Assembly (NCBI GenBank): GCA_009809945.1
Contig: WTPW01000013.1
Span: 212,333 to 276,332 of the forward strand
Length of the DNA: 64,000 nt
Source: Gigaspora margarita
Lineage: Eukaryota; Glomeromycota; Glomeromycetes; Diversisporales; Gigasporaceae
Direction: 5' to 3'
Part shown: piece after piece, positions 10,385 to 22,149 of the stretch
Layout: each line of letters begins with the position of its first letter
How positions within the stretch are numbered: position 1 is the first letter of the stretch
Program-made: the position numbers and the translations under genes
The notes under the pieces: model-generated
Databases searched by the model: none
The model's input: the letters and a program-made list of their open reading frames with translations, nothing else
What the model was told of the DNA's origin: nothing

Positions 10385-10680
10385 CTTTTTTTTTTTTTTA
10401 GATCACAATTGTGCCAATTGTTCGATATTTTTGACATTCATTTTTTCCGCTATTCTCATCCGGTGTCACTCAAAGGAGATCTTAATCTCCCGCAGTTGTC
10501 CGATAGGATTGACGGAAAAATATGACAATTGAACCAATTTTTTGATTCCTTGTGCAAAATGAAAAATTAACCTTACATAATCTTAGATGTGAATATTATT
10601 CTATGATTTATAGTAAATTAAAAAAAAAAAAATCCGACCGACCGACCCAAGTTTTCAGATTCCATGTTATCGAAACTTTT
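10385..10680 (-). repeat. Inverted, diverged copy of the 28-kb MITE interior
   Basis: Read on the minus strand, this stretch follows the interior of the MITE at 27985-28345. Shared blocks include AAACTTGGGTCGGTC, TTATCGGACAA-like, CCGGATGAGAATAG and CAATTGGCACAATTG. It lacks the terminal repeats of that MITE. The opposite orientation near the breakpoint of a likely inversion is what makes it notable. Confidence 0.6.
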
Positions 10681-10855
10681 TTTTTTATTAATTACATAAT
10701 CTAAAGCTCAATTGAAGTAAAATCTTTGAACCGCAGGTCTTTTTAATTATCAGATGTGTATAGGTATTGAAATTATTCATACCAATTTAAATTTTCAGGT
10801 TTCTGAAATAAAGCAGTTTGTATGAGCTTCTTACCTAGGATTTTTATGATTTTTA

Positions 10856-11091
10856 CAGGGCTGTCCCCAAATTTCCGGGTCGGATGCGTCGGATATAGGC
10901 CGGCGTTTAGCCCTACTTGTTAGCAGGTTCTATAGCAAAATTATCAGCTGGTATTTTTTACTTAATGAATGGATATGATTTATTAGTAAAATTTTTATGA
11001 TCTTGGGGCAAAATTGATCAATTCCGATTCAGTCGACCATGATTCCGATGCATTCCGACGTATCCCGACCCGGAATTTCGGGACTCCTCTG
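10856..11091. mobile_element. TA-flanked MITE, CAGGGCTGTCCCC end, copy 1
   Basis: The ends CAGGGCTGTCCCCAAATTTC and GAAATTCCGGGTCG-type inverse are flanked by TA. The interior contains GCAAAATTATCAGCTGG and GATCTTGGGGCAAAAT. It is the first of three copies of one family lying within 760 bp, in the same orientation as copy 2. TA duplication and CAGGGG-like ends fit Tc1/mariner MITEs. Confidence 0.75.
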
Positions 11092-11115
11092 TATGAGTTG
11101 ATTTTCATGAATTTA

Positions 11116-11357
11116 CAGAGGGTCACCAAATTTCCGGGTCGGATGCGTCGGATCTATGTCGGCGTTTAGCCTAGTTGTTAGCAGGTTCTATAGCAAAATT
11201 ATCAGCTGGCATTTTTACTTAACTGTTAATGAATGGATATGATTTCATTAGTAAAATTTGTTATGATCTTGGGGCAAAATCGATCAATTCCGGTCCAGCC
11301 GACCATGATTCCGATGGACTCAAACGTATCCGACCTGGAATTTTGGTGACCCTCCTG
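11116..11357. mobile_element. TA-flanked MITE, copy 2
   Basis: Same family and orientation as copy 1: it starts CAGAGGGTCACCAAATTTCC, ends GGTGACCCTCCTG, is flanked by TA and is 242 bp long. The open frames in this stretch on both strands are by-products of the repeat and not genes. Confidence 0.75.
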
Positions 11358-11369
11358 TATGAACTCATA

Positions 11370-11608
11370 CAGGGGCGTCCCCAAAATTCTGGGTCGGAAT
11401 ACTTCAGGTGCATCGGAATCATGGTCGGCTGGATCGGAATTGATCAATTTTTTGCCCCAAGATCAAAAAAATTTTACTAATAAATCATATCCATTCATTA
11501 AGTAAAAAATGCCCAGCTGATAATTTTGCTATAGAACCCGCTAACAACTTGGGCTAAACGTCGACTTAGATCCGACGCATCCAACCCGGAATTTTGGGGA
11601 CACTCCTG
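11370..11608. mobile_element. TA-flanked MITE, copy 3 (inverted)
   Basis: Same family in the opposite orientation: it starts CAGGGGCGTCCCCAAAATTC, ends GGGGACACTCCTG, is TA-flanked and is 239 bp long. Only 12 bp separate it from copy 2, so the two together can form a large hairpin. Confidence 0.75.
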
Positions 11609-11610
11609 TA

Positions 11611-14062
11611 AAATTCTCCTGTATGAGTTGGATATTCATACCATGTTATAGACTTCGAAGACGACAAACCCATTTTCTATATATTTTAATATAGAAAGCG
11701 GGCCAACATTAAATCTGTCGGAGAAATTTTATTCCAGCGTGAAACTAAATTGATCGAATTACCTGTATCCAGCATAGCCATACCGGTTTATCACCCAGAA
11801 CTTGTTATAAAGAAACCAATAAAGAACATATATTCGGTTAGCTTGAATTTAAAAAGACAACAGAATGCACCAATAAAATAACATATTTCTTAAATGATCA
11901 CCAATTGGGATAAAAACTTGTACGGTTTACAAATTTAGAATACGAATATTATAGACAAAGAAACGCCCTTAAAATTAATGAATTAGCTAGCGATGGTAAG
12001 TTGTCTGTCTGACTCAGTCCCGGTACATTCCGTTCGCAGACTAGTTAAGGTATTAGTTCATGCCCTGTTAGAAACCATTTTAACCCTAACGGTTTAACAC
12101 AATCTTGAAGCAAAAAAAATACTACTAATTTTGAATTAAAACAATAATAATTCTCAAGCAGGAAATGCAGTTTTATTGAATCTCAAGTTATTTAAGGTGC
12201 CAAAAAACAATAATATTTATATTATATTGTTACCCGATCTAGTATTTGAACCGGTTCTGAGCTTTGTAACTGTGGACCTTCAGAATTCGCCAATCAAGAT
12301 AAAACCTGTACAATATGCAAATTTAGAAATCACACTCTAACAATCTCAAATATAAGACCGTGTGAGGCACTATCGTGACGTTTAACCGCCATTAAACTCT
12401 ATTATACTAAGAAATTTAATAATAAGAAATTTAATAATAAATTAGAACTCAGAATTATCAAAATTTTATTATGCTACAAATATATTATATGTCATATTAA
12501 TTCATATAAAAATAAAATTAAAAAATAAATAGTTTTTTAATGTTTAATTAATTTTTAATAAATCTTATTCATTTTTCATTATTAATTCTTAATATGGAAT
12601 GATGCAACTATCTGGCTCATGAAACCATTGATCAAATATAAGAAACTTTTATCCGTCAAAAGAAAAACAAACATTCTTTAATGGACCGAAATAAATATAA
12701 TTAATGTTTAACTGTGCTTAAAAATCCATGCGATTCACATAACTTATAATTTTAAAATTCTTTATGTTGGTTTAGTTAAAAAAAACTTCATACAAAAGCT
12801 GATTAAAAATAACCTAGTGACGCAAGCTTGTTTTATTAAAAATTTTTACGATAATTTGTGTGCTGTGCATCAAGTAACGGGCTTGTTGGTCACGACAAAA
12901 CCTGGTGAAAAGGTTTTTTATTATTATTATTATGCTTATTATTTTATTTTAATAATAATAAAATTTTAACATACAATTAAAAAGATTCGTATGTGGTATT
13001 GTTTTATCTTGTAGTTGATGACGCCATTCATGAATACATTCATGAATAAAGTGCCCTGGAAATTATTGAAATCATCAATTCGGATGATAATTCAAGTGAA
13101 ATTGACATTACACTTTGCAAGAAAAGATGAGTGGTAATTTACTACGTACAAGACGATGTGAGTGTGTTCTACGTGGTGAATGTGAAAATTGTTAAAATTT
13201 TTTAGTCATGCTAATTTTTCACAGAATGTGCTTTTTTCTGATTATGCGTTTTTTTTTAATAAATTTATAAAGTAATTTTTTAAAATATAACTGTAATTTA
13301 CGCAAATTTATGTTTTTTTTTTTAATTTCTTTATGTAAAATTCTAAGAAAATTAAGAAAAATTTTTATTACTTTTTATTATACAAATGAAAACTTACGAT
13401 AATTAATATTATTATTGATTGTATAATATTTATCTTTTTTAATTTTTCACCATTAAGAAATAACGTACGTCATTTCAAAATTTAAGAATGACTTAGGTTC
13501 AATTTGAAATCGACTTAAATTATGAATGACGCCCTATAATTATAAAGTTATATTTGTGCTAGTAGAAAATAAAAATTACTTCTCACTGTGCTCAATGTGC
13601 ATGTAACTTTCATTTTGAATTTAAACACTGGCGATAACGCGCAGGGGTGTAATTTTAGTTTTGACCTTAATTTGGGGCATGATTTAAATCAACGCTACGG
13701 TCCCCTATTACGGTATTTGCATTAACAATTCATAAGTAATGCTGTTTATATATTATATATCTGTTCAGACTTAGGTTGTTCTCAAGCACCTCCCTATATG
13801 GTTAATAAAATAATCTGATTGGTTGAAAAATGGATCGTGTTTAAGGTTGTTCTCAAGCACCTACCTCTATGATTCATAATGTGATCTGATTAGCTAGAAC
13901 AAATTGATCGAGATAACCATTTAAATCAAAAAAACCTGGAGTTAACAACTACCTTTTTTTTAATAGAGTTGCGCTGATTGGCTAAAAATCACCATTGATG
14001 GAGTAATCAGGAAGATCGCTCAACACATATTTCTTTCTTTTTATTTCAGTACTCTTTTTTTA
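11611..14062. other. AT-rich stretch without a recognised gene
   Basis: I see no domain in any frame. A phrase at 12240 (TAGTATTTGAACCGG) resembles the hAT end at 9706 but has no partner. Around 13020-13130 one frame reads IHEYIHE and EIIEIINSDDNSSEIDITL, possibly an exon remnant of unknown type. TTAGGTTGTTCTCAAGCACC-like sequence occurs twice directly (about 13769 and 13842), suggesting another decayed repeat. Confidence 0.3.
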
Positions 14063-14070
14063 CTTCAGTA

Positions 14071-14359
14071 TAGTGTTCTGACCCGTCACAAAAATCCCAA
14101 CTCGGGTTACCCGCGGGTGGGTCACCCGGGTGACCTGGGTGAACACTAGATAATAAAAAAAATTCTGCTACGGGTCACCCTGGTGAACACTAGGTAATAG
14201 AAAAAATTTTGCTACGGGTCACCCGCGGGTGAGCAGTCTAATTCTAAAAAAAAAAAAAAAAAAGAGAAAGACAAATTAAAAAAAATTACCTAAGAAAGAA
14301 AAAAAAAAAGCTTAAAAAAAACCCCCCTGTTTTATGCTATTTTTACTCCTTTCTTCTTT

Positions 14360-14399
<40 letters not shown>

Positions 14400-15349
14400 C
14401 CCAATTTGTTTGATCGACTTATATTAATTTATAGATTATTACAGGTCATTGATTTGGTAGGATCAGTTTTGGGAATTATTCATTGGCAGGATATAGGTAT
14501 ACAAGTGAAACTAGAAACAATGAATACATAGCTAAAATAAGTAATATGAAACAAAACATTACCTATTATAACCAACACAAACAGGTCACCATGTGGGTGA
14601 CCCATGGGTTGACCTATGGGTGACCCATGGGTTGACCCATGGGTGACCCACAGTAGGGGTCTTAGCTGAGTCGGGTCAGATCCGGGTCAGATTATATACA
14701 ATGATCGCAAATAGTCGCTACATAGTAAAGTCCAATTTTACTATCTAAATCGATACAATGTGCTTAAGTAAACTTGTTTGGAAGATCAAATTACATATAC
14801 CCTGAAATTTTCATCCAAATTTGAGAAATATTTACTATTTAACTTTTAAGTTTTACGTTCGTCGAACATATTTTTTAAAAAATTCCAATTTTTTGCATTG
14901 AACGTAAAAATTAAAAGTCAAATAATAAAAATTTCTCTAATTTGGATAAAAATTTTAGAGCATATGCATTTTGGTCTTGCAAACAAGTTTACTTAAGCGG
15001 AGTTTATCGATTTACTTAGTAAATTTAGACTTTACTATGTAGCGACTATTATTGACCCGGGTTCAACCCGGGTTGGGTTGGGTTGGGTCAGACCCATTGG
15101 CATGAGGTGGGTCAGACCCGGGGCAGGTTTTGACTCAAGTTGGTCTGACCCAAGCCAGGCCCAAACCTGATCCAACCTGACCAACTAAGACCCCTAACCC
15201 ACATGTTGACCCATAGGTGACCTGCAGGTTGACCCATGGGTGACCCGTAGGTGACCTGCTGTTTGACTACCTGAGTGGGCCATAATTCACCTGGGTCACC
15301 TGCCCACCCACAGGTGACCCAGGTAATTCTTACCCAGGTTAGAACACTA
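14071..15349. mobile_element. Complete hAT with GGGTGACCC arrays
   Basis: It starts TAGTGTTCTGACCCG, ends GGTTAGAACACTA and is flanked by a perfect 8-bp duplication CTTCAGTA (14063-14070, 15350-15357). Both ends carry arrays of GGGTGACCC/GGGTCACCC and CATGGGTTGACC-like motifs, a dense form of the subterminal repeats bound by hAT transposases. The middle has a second pair of inverted segments (CGCTACATAGTAAAG near 14714 and CTTTACTATGTAGCG near 15030), plus a (CT)n tract near 14370. The 65-codon frame at 14334 is low-complexity and not a gene. Confidence 0.9.
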
Positions 15350-15649
15350 CTTCAGTACTTTTTTATATTATGGATCTTCAGCACTGGTAACAAAGAATTA
15401 CTATATTACTATTTATATTAGAAACACTTATATCCAACCAAAGACATTTGAATATTCAAACACAAAGAACAAATATCTATTACTTTACAGCCTTTAATTA
15501 TGTAATATTGAATTTGACTATTTTACTTGCTTTTTCTTTGCCCAATACAAGAATATAGTATCAACAAAGACCCAAAACTGGAGGGTTTTGGACACATGTT
15601 TTTCTATTTTTAGTAGATAGTGAAGGTTATAATACCTTTCAGCAGTATT

Positions 15650-16990
15650 TTTGTATTAACCTAGCCACTTTTTATACTATTGTAGTTCATTTAGAAACTC
15701 GCCCAGTTTTTATATCAAATGCACCTAATGCAACACCCATGTGGAAACAGATTGCAATTGTATTGTGGTAGTTGGCAAATGGGATAGAAATACAAATGTT
15801 GGAGCAAACACTAGATGTAAGCCAAGGGTCTGTGAGTCATTTTACAGATTGATTTTTAAGGTGTTACTAGATTTGGAAAAAAATTGAATTGTATGGCCAC
15901 AAGGATCATGTTTATTAATAGCAACAAGAGGGTGATGCTGAATTTTGAAAACCTAAATTACCTAATGTTATAGGTGCAATAGACAGAACCTAGATACCTA
16001 TTCATGTACCTTCTGTAAATAGTGCATGTTACGTTAATTGTAAAAATTTTTATTCAATAAATCTTTTAGTAGTTGTTGATCACCAAGAGTGTTTTACATA
16101 TTTACATGCCAAGGAAGTAGGCTAGTAAATAATTTTTATTATTTTTTTAAATAAAGATAATATTGATTTTTTTTAATATGGAAAGCATACATGATGCTTG
16201 CATATTATATCATTCTTCCTTTCATCATAAAATTCCATTAAATGCTAAACTTTGGGTTCCAGGTGGTACATATATTATCACTAATACAGCGTATCCTCTT
16301 CGAACGTATTGATAAAAGTATACCCAGATCATTACGCATTAATACAACAAAAAAATGTTTCAATAAGGTTTTATCATCAATGAGAATGGTTATCAAATAT
16401 GCATTTGGATGCTTAAAGGAAGATAGAGAATTTTATTAAAAGAATTATATTGTATTGACATGGAATGAATTATTAAAATAATATATGCATATTGTATATT
16501 ATATAATTCTGTATGGGTGGCAATCATTTCACTGACAATCACTTCACAGACACCCCATTTCACTGACAAATTAGTCACTGACGAATTAATTTTACTAACA
16601 GTTTATTTCACTGAAGCTCATTTTACTGACAAAGTAATTCTAGTTATTGTCATTAGGGTCAGGTAGGATCAGGGTAAAATTAAAGTTAAAGTTAGTATGC
16701 TTTTTAGAAAAAAACTTGTCAGTAAAATGAGCTTCAGTAAAATGAACTGTCGGTAAATGAACTTATTGGTGAATAATTTGTCAGTGAAATAGGGTGTCTG
16801 TGAAGTGATTTTTGGTGAAATAATATGGACCCATTCTGTATTGATATGAGAAATTTGTATTCTCTAGATGATGAATTAGATAATGACATGACTAGCAATA
16901 AAAATAATGTAAACAAATCTGTATTAATAGATGAAACAAGAGAAAAAATGGCAAGTACTCAAAAGAGAGAATATTTGGCAAATCTTCTCA
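15650..16990 (+). pseudogene. PIF/Harbinger transposase pseudogene (DDE_4)
   Basis: Plus-strand frames contain the family's blocks in order: VSHFTD; VIGAIDRT then a stop then IPIHVPS (first catalytic Asp region, normally AIDGTHIP); CKNFYSINLLVVVDH (normally N-F-Y-S-x-N-x-x-x-V-x-D); IHDACILYHSS after a likely 5' splice remnant; YIITNTAYPLRTY (normally GDSAYPL, second Asp lost); VLSSMRMVIKYAFGCLK (normally VIExAFGxLK, catalytic Glu replaced by Lys); and IHxxYYIIL. Stops and frame changes occur throughout. A foldback element (16522-16824) splits the C-terminal part, which resumes as DPFCIDMRNLYSLDDE and ends near KREYLANLL. It is a dead copy; terminal repeats were not found. Confidence 0.75.
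16522..16824. mobile_element. Foldback element inside the Harbinger pseudogene
   Basis: Arms of about 100 bp are inverted copies: ATCACTTCACAGACACCC, ATTTCACTGACAAATTA and GAAGCTCATTTTACTGAC each recur in reverse near the right end. The arms are themselves built of tandem CACTGAC/CACCAA-type units. It interrupts the transposase reading between its helix near LYG and DPFC. Related GTCGGTGAATTA units occur at about 9820-10040. Confidence 0.7.
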
Positions 16991-16999
16991 TAAATTTAT

Positions 17000-18145
17000 A
17001 TTAAACAAGCTTTATTAATATTTAATGAAATTCAACAAAAAAAACTCTTTCCAACAATTAATTGTACCAACAAAAATATCGAAATTTCTGAGAAAATAAA
17101 TTTTAATGAACGAACTGTAGAGAGGCAAAGAACCAGAAGTAAATAAGATGGCACTTGTCGTTTAGAGGTAAAGCTTATAGACTACCTGCTGGCAAGCTTA
17201 GAGTTTATCACTTACCACAGAAGAAGATGGATGGCACTTGTCGTTTAGAGATAGAGCTCATAGACTATATGCTGACAAGTTCAGAGTTTATCACTCACCA
17301 AAAGCAAGTACTGCCCCACTTGAAGGAGTGCTATCATGTAGCCGATTAAAATTAGTCAAGGAAAAACCTACTTTCTTTATAACTGTACAAGTGAACCTTT
17401 GGTGTTGACGACCTTTCAAATTATTTTTTAACACAAGTGGGCTTTTTGGCATACCCCCTCCAAAAGATCGGCAATGTTTACTCTGTCCAAATTGGGAAGG
17501 CGCCAGCCATTTTGGATTTCAGGTTCCAAGTATAAATGAAGGACCACGTGAAGAGTTTTGGAGAAACTACAAGTTAGAATCTATTGCTAGAATCTTCTAG
17601 CATGTTCCTTTTTCTTAGATTTTTTTTCTTTTTGTTTTGTATTTCGTATGTTCATTAATTTTTCAAGCTTGTGTTTTTTTTTTTGTTTTCCTTTTCTTTT
17701 CTCATTTGTTTTTTTTTCTTTTGGCTCTCGTATAGGTTTAGTAGTTCTCACCCCTTTTTTATTTTTCCCTTTTACTTTCATAATTTTGTTTGTTTTTCGT
17801 AGTGATAGGGTTTTTTTATGCCTTGTTCTGGAGGCTAGGAAAGGAAGATTAAGGAAGAAAAGCAATCTTGACAAGGCTAGCAACCACCATCCACTGACCC
17901 GAAAGAGTTTCTTCAGTAAGTTGGAGGCCCAAGGATAGGAAAAAGGTTGCTGTGGCAGATCACATCTGGGCACTTTAAAGCAGCCAAGTGAGTCTTTATT
18001 GCAGAAAAAGAAGGGTTAAAGGCATTAGTTGGAGACTTTATTGTATGTAATACATACACATTCTTTAGTTAACAAAGGCAGGATTGCTAAGTTTAAAAAA
18101 TATTTAATGAAATTATTATATAGTAATACATTATAGCATGTTATA
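17000..18145. other. Unrecognised stretch with an 83-bp direct duplication
   Basis: A unit beginning GATGGCACTTGTCGTTTAGA (17147-17229) is repeated directly at 17230 onward with about 85% identity by eye. Nearby frames give short unassigned peptides (AYRLPAGKLRVYH; NWEGASHFGFQ; EEFWRNYKLE), perhaps exons of one decayed gene on the plus strand. From 17600 to 17800 the sequence is T-rich and low in complexity, and the frames there on both strands are not genes. Confidence 0.3.
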
Positions 18146-18161
18146 TTTATTTAAAATTTTA

Positions 18162-18690
18162 GTCCTGCGGGTCGATAGCATAGCGGTTATGCTCCCAGGA
18201 TGCAAATTGAAGGTTGCCGGTTCAATTCCCCCTAGAGGCGTAATAGAAAAAACCAGCCGGTTAGAGAACTGAAACACCGTGGGAAAACAGGGAACCAGGA
18301 CGTCTATGGACGGACTTAATTGGGCAGTTGCCTTTATCAAATCTGTGCCGGTGAAACGAAACGTGTTAGAGCCCGATTTGGAGTAACCGAAGTCACAAGA
18401 CGTACTGAGAGGCCGAAGTCTGAAAAGATACTTCAAGAACTTGTGGCGCCCGTATCCGGACCGCGACCGTTTGTACCAATAATCGGCCGGCATGTCAATC
18501 CATGGCGGAGTTTGTTGGGAGGATAAGGTTCAGTGCTGCGGCCGTGCTTGGGCATCTATAGTAATAGACAGCCGGGTAATAGTCTAGCCAAAGTCTTTAA
18601 TGTAATTTGTATGGCGGCCTTCGGGCAGCACTATGAAATAAGTTAATAAAGCTAGCGCTAATGGTCGCTTAAGTTAAAAAAAAAAAAAAA
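18162..18690 (+). mobile_element. tRNA-derived SINE 1
   Basis: A tRNA-like head carries an RNA polymerase III A box TAGCATAGCGG (18176-18186) and a B box GGTTCAATTCC (18219-18229), followed by a body and an A14-type tail ending at 18690. A perfect 16-bp target duplication TTTATTTAAAATTTTA lies at 18146-18161 and 18691-18706, diagnostic of target-primed insertion. Open frames on both strands here (for example one with GGIEPATFNLHPGS) are read-through of the SINE. SINE 2 and SINE 3 are relatives. Confidence 0.9.
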
Positions 18691-18706
18691 TTTATTTAAA
18701 ATTTTA

Positions 18707-19380
18707 ATAGAAATTGCTTAAAATTATCTATCTGTTAATTGTAGTATTTTTGCTACATTTCTGAAGTATGCAAATACTGATCTCTAATAATTTCCATAAT
18801 TGCTTCCTTTGTCAGAAGGCATTATGATGCCTGTTATATTAAAACTTAAAATTTAAGACAGTAACTAATCTAGAATTAAAATTAACCATATATTAGCTGA
18901 TTTGATTTTTTGGGCCTTTTTTGATAAACTGTTAAACAAAAATTTGCTCCCAAGTAACATTGACAAACTAACAAATAAAGCACTTGTTACAACAAACAAA
19001 ATAGCTTTTTTGATATCTAGACAAGTTAAAAACAAATAAAACTCAATAAAAGAGCTATACTAAGCTGTAAAAAGAAGTACTTTTACTGTTTGTTGAAATA
19101 CTCTGGTGTTTTAGGATAGGTTCAGCATTGTTTGATGGGTTGGTAACTATCAAGGATAAATTTGGAAGCTAATTTTCAAAAAAATGGCCTTTTTAACCTG
19201 CCTTGAACTTATAATTAAATACATGCATTTTGTAATTTTCTACATACTTAATTATAAATGCAAAGCTGGTTAAAAAGGCTGTTTTTGTAAAAATTCACTC
19301 TATAATAAATTTTTATATAAAATTTCTTTGATAATCCATGATCATGATTGGTCAATTTTGGGGTTAAAACAAATTAGCCA
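18707..19380. other. AT-rich spacer with one imperfect palindrome
   Basis: No gene was recognised. At about 19165-19310 the block AAAAAAATGGCCTTTTTAACC is mirrored by GGTTAAAAAGGCTGTTTTTG, enclosing related TATAATTAA segments. This suggests a small MITE. A similar arm pair occurs at about 29370-29505. Confidence 0.35.
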
Positions 19381-19384
19381 ATAT

Positions 19385-20065
19385 GCTAGATTGCAGCATA
19401 TGTGAAGGTTTTATCTAGCAGAGTACTCTATTGTTATAGTATCTTGAAAGATCCTAATCATCAAAATATATCATGGTTCTGCCTTATGCTCATGGAAGTG
19501 ATTTATTGAATTATATTAAAAAAAAGACAGAATAGAATGAAATAGGTAAATAAACTTCATATCCTCTGATATTTGATTTATGGAATTGTTAATATTTATA
19601 ACAAAGGTCTAGTACATCATGATCTTTATCTAGGAAATCTTTTCTACTTTTAAAAGTTGATTACAGTTACTAACTTGGATTTATGCAGGCCAGATAATAA
19701 AAATTCATCTGAAAAGTTATATGGAGTCATAAGATATGCTGCACTAGAGTGTTTACATGGTAATCATTATACTCAGGCTGCAGATATATACAGTATTGAA
19801 ATGATAATATGGTTATTTGCTTTAGAAAAACAGCTATTTTCAGACAGAAAATTTAGAATCTGATCAAGAATATGATGTAAAACTTGTATTGGGCATATAT
19901 AAAGGTTTATAACCAGAAATTCCAAAAAAAATTTACCAAAAATATATATGCAGAATTAATGCAAAAATGTTGGGATGTGGATATAAATTCATGATTTACA
20001 GCTGAAAAGTATATACAAAAGTTAAAAAATGGGGTCGGAAATTGAAAACCCTCTATCAAAAATTG
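19385..20065 (+). pseudogene. Kinase catalytic-lobe pseudogene
   Basis: Frames in order give VLPYAHGSDLLNYI (hinge and alphaD), KGLVHHDLYLGNLF (catalytic loop, HRD changed to HHD), TNLDLCRPDNKN (DFG changed to LDL), GVIRYAALECLHG (APE changed to ALE), YTQAADIYSIEMIIWLFA (helix F; the usual Gly after Ser/Gly is Glu) and later PKIYMQN (alphaH region). A stop follows FRI at about 19862, with more stops after it and upstream of the catalytic loop. All key motifs are damaged, so it is inactive. The sequence style matches the large Glomeromycotina kinase expansion. It lies between the two halves of the tandem N-lobe gene, but nothing ties it to that gene. Confidence 0.7.
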
Positions 20066-21046
20066 CACAACAATTTGAAGACAATATTATACATTGAATT
20101 TGAATATTAGTGAATATTCTATTATAAAATGTACAAGTCAAGTTCTAAGCAAAATTTTAGAAAACTTACAAATTATTATAGCAAAAAATGTGGTGACAGT
20201 TTCAGATCACTAACTTTGTTACCACATTCTACAAGCAGTGATAATTCAATGCTAAGTGTTGAGAAGAATGCTGAAAGTAAATTTAGTATAGTTTTTTTTT
20301 TATTATAATTAAGTTATAATATTATTATAATTGCTAACATTTATGAATCAGTTTTAGCTTCAATAATTGGGAATAATGAGTCTGTACTTAAAAATAAAAA
20401 TGGTAAAACTGTAATTGTTTTTACAAATAATATATTAACTTGGCTATAAGATATTAAAATAGAATTTGTTTTACATTTTTAAGTCCAAAGATGGAAATAA
20501 TAATAGCAATAGTCATAAAAACAAACTTGATTTTAATAATTATAATAATATTGATAGTAAGAATATAATTTTATGAATTATTAGATTGGTTCCAACTCTT
20601 GACAGTAGATGATGCTTGGAATAGTATAAAAAATGTGATTTTCTGTCTTGGCTTAGTAAGAACAACTTTTATTCTTTGTTTTAATTATTTGAAGTATATG
20701 TATAAGAGATTTAAAATTTGTATATTATTGTTAAACACATGCTAAAATTTAATATAACACTATTTTAAAATTCCAATAGCAAAATTTGAGTTCTTAAAGA
20801 TTACACATTGTTAGATATTGGAAGACTTTTTAAGAGAAAAAAATAATTCAGAAATAAGTCTGACAGATTTATTCAGATTAAATAATCTTTTTAAAATATA
20901 ATATTATTTGTTCAAAATGTGATAACCTTAAATCAATTTAAATCAATTTTATATTTAATTTCAAATAAGTTGCAACAGTAGAGCACTAGTTAAGTTACAA
21001 CTAATATTCAGCAAGCTATATACATTTTACATTATATTTAAAAAGA
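20066..21046. other. AT-rich stretch, no gene recognised
   Basis: Short peptides such as SIIGNNESVLKNKNGKTVIVF (about 20360) appear between stops but match nothing I know. They could be later exons of the kinase pseudogene or unrelated debris. Confidence 0.25.
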
Positions 21047-21409
21047 GGATGCCTATTTCTACCATGGTTTTTTGCTATTTCCACTATGGTTATACAAGAA
21101 TTTCTATTTTTAGTATTTAATATAATATATTATAAATTTACTATAGTGCGAACAGCCTGGTTGCAGCAAATAAAAATTTTTAATGGCCAAATTCAGATTT
21201 TATTTTTTATATATATAAAGAGGTCAATTTGAAAATTTAGCTAATTTTATATATAAAGTGACCAAATTTAAATTTTAATATATATAAAGTAGCCAAATTT
21301 AAAATTTTAATGTATATAAAATAGCTAAATTTAAATTTTTAAAAGCCAAATTTGGTTTTTTTTTATATATATAAAAGTTGGCCAAATTTTATATTTAATT
21401 ATAAAAATG

Positions 21410-22073
21410 CTATCCCTTAGATTGTAACACAGGCAAATTTGCCTGCATATTTTAAAAATTTTAATAAAATTTTAATAAAATTTTAAATATTGATTTTAGC
21501 TATACCTTTTCTAAGTAAAAAATATTCTTTGAGTTTTGTTTTAGTAACTTTGTTATAAAATTTTTTAAAATTATTAGAAAACTTTAGTATAATCAAAGTT
21601 TAAAGTTCATGTATTAGCATTTTTACTATTAAAAGTTTTCTTTAGATTTTCTTAAATTTCATATGTTCCCATCTATAAAAAAAACTTTTACTTCTAATAC
21701 AAGTCTTGATTTTTACAAATAAATCATTAAAGTTGCAATAATAAAAGTTATTATCCTTTATATAAACTACAATATTGTCTTAAGAACTATAGCTTTAAAA
21801 CTAAAACTAAATAAGATTACAGAGAAATTGTGATAAAATTTTTTAAAAAATATTTTTCTTAAAGATATCTATTTTTAGCTTATATATAACTTAAAATTTT
21901 TTTCTTATAATATAAAACTAATTTTATAAAAAAGTAATCCTTATTTACAAATATAATTGTACAAAGTTTTATTTAATTATCATGATATTTAAAAAAAGTA
22001 AATCAGAGCAAAAAAAGTGCAAAAACGCAGGCAAATTTGCCTGTGTCCTACTACAATCTAAGGGATAACTTTA
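21410..22073. mobile_element. TATCCCTTAG foldback element, copy 1
   Basis: The ends TATCCCTTAGATTGTA and CAATCTAAGGGATA flank a near-palindrome GGCAAATTTGCC inside each end (CAGGCAAATTTGCCTG at the left, GCAGGCAAATTTGCCTGTG at the right). The roughly 600-bp interior is AT-rich and non-coding. Copies 2 and 3 are at 37296-38802 and 58950-59599. Confidence 0.7.
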
Positions 22074-22149
22074 ATTGCTATAACTTTTTTTATAAATAGA
22101 TTTTAAAAAATTTAAGAACATAGAAGTGTTTTGCACTGTATAATTCTAA

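Noticed and set aside
11226..11480. Overlapping plus and minus frames
   Set aside because: Both are translations of the inverted MITE copies 2 and 3.
12240..12256. TAGTATTTGAACCGG as another hAT end
   Set aside because: Resembles the 9706 end but no inverted partner or 8-bp duplication was found.
14334..14531. 65-residue Leu/Ser-rich frame
   Set aside because: It comes from a (CT)n tract inside the hAT element.
17587..17973. 128-residue Lys-rich minus-strand frame and its plus-strand partner
   Set aside because: Low-complexity T/A-rich stretch; no domain.
18162..18240. A true tRNA gene
   Set aside because: A and B boxes are present, but the sequence continues into a body and A tail with a target duplication, so it is a SINE head.
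18131..18526. Open frames on both strands (one with GGIEPATFNL)
   Set aside because: They lie wholly within SINE 1, and the same peptides appear in SINE 2 and 3.
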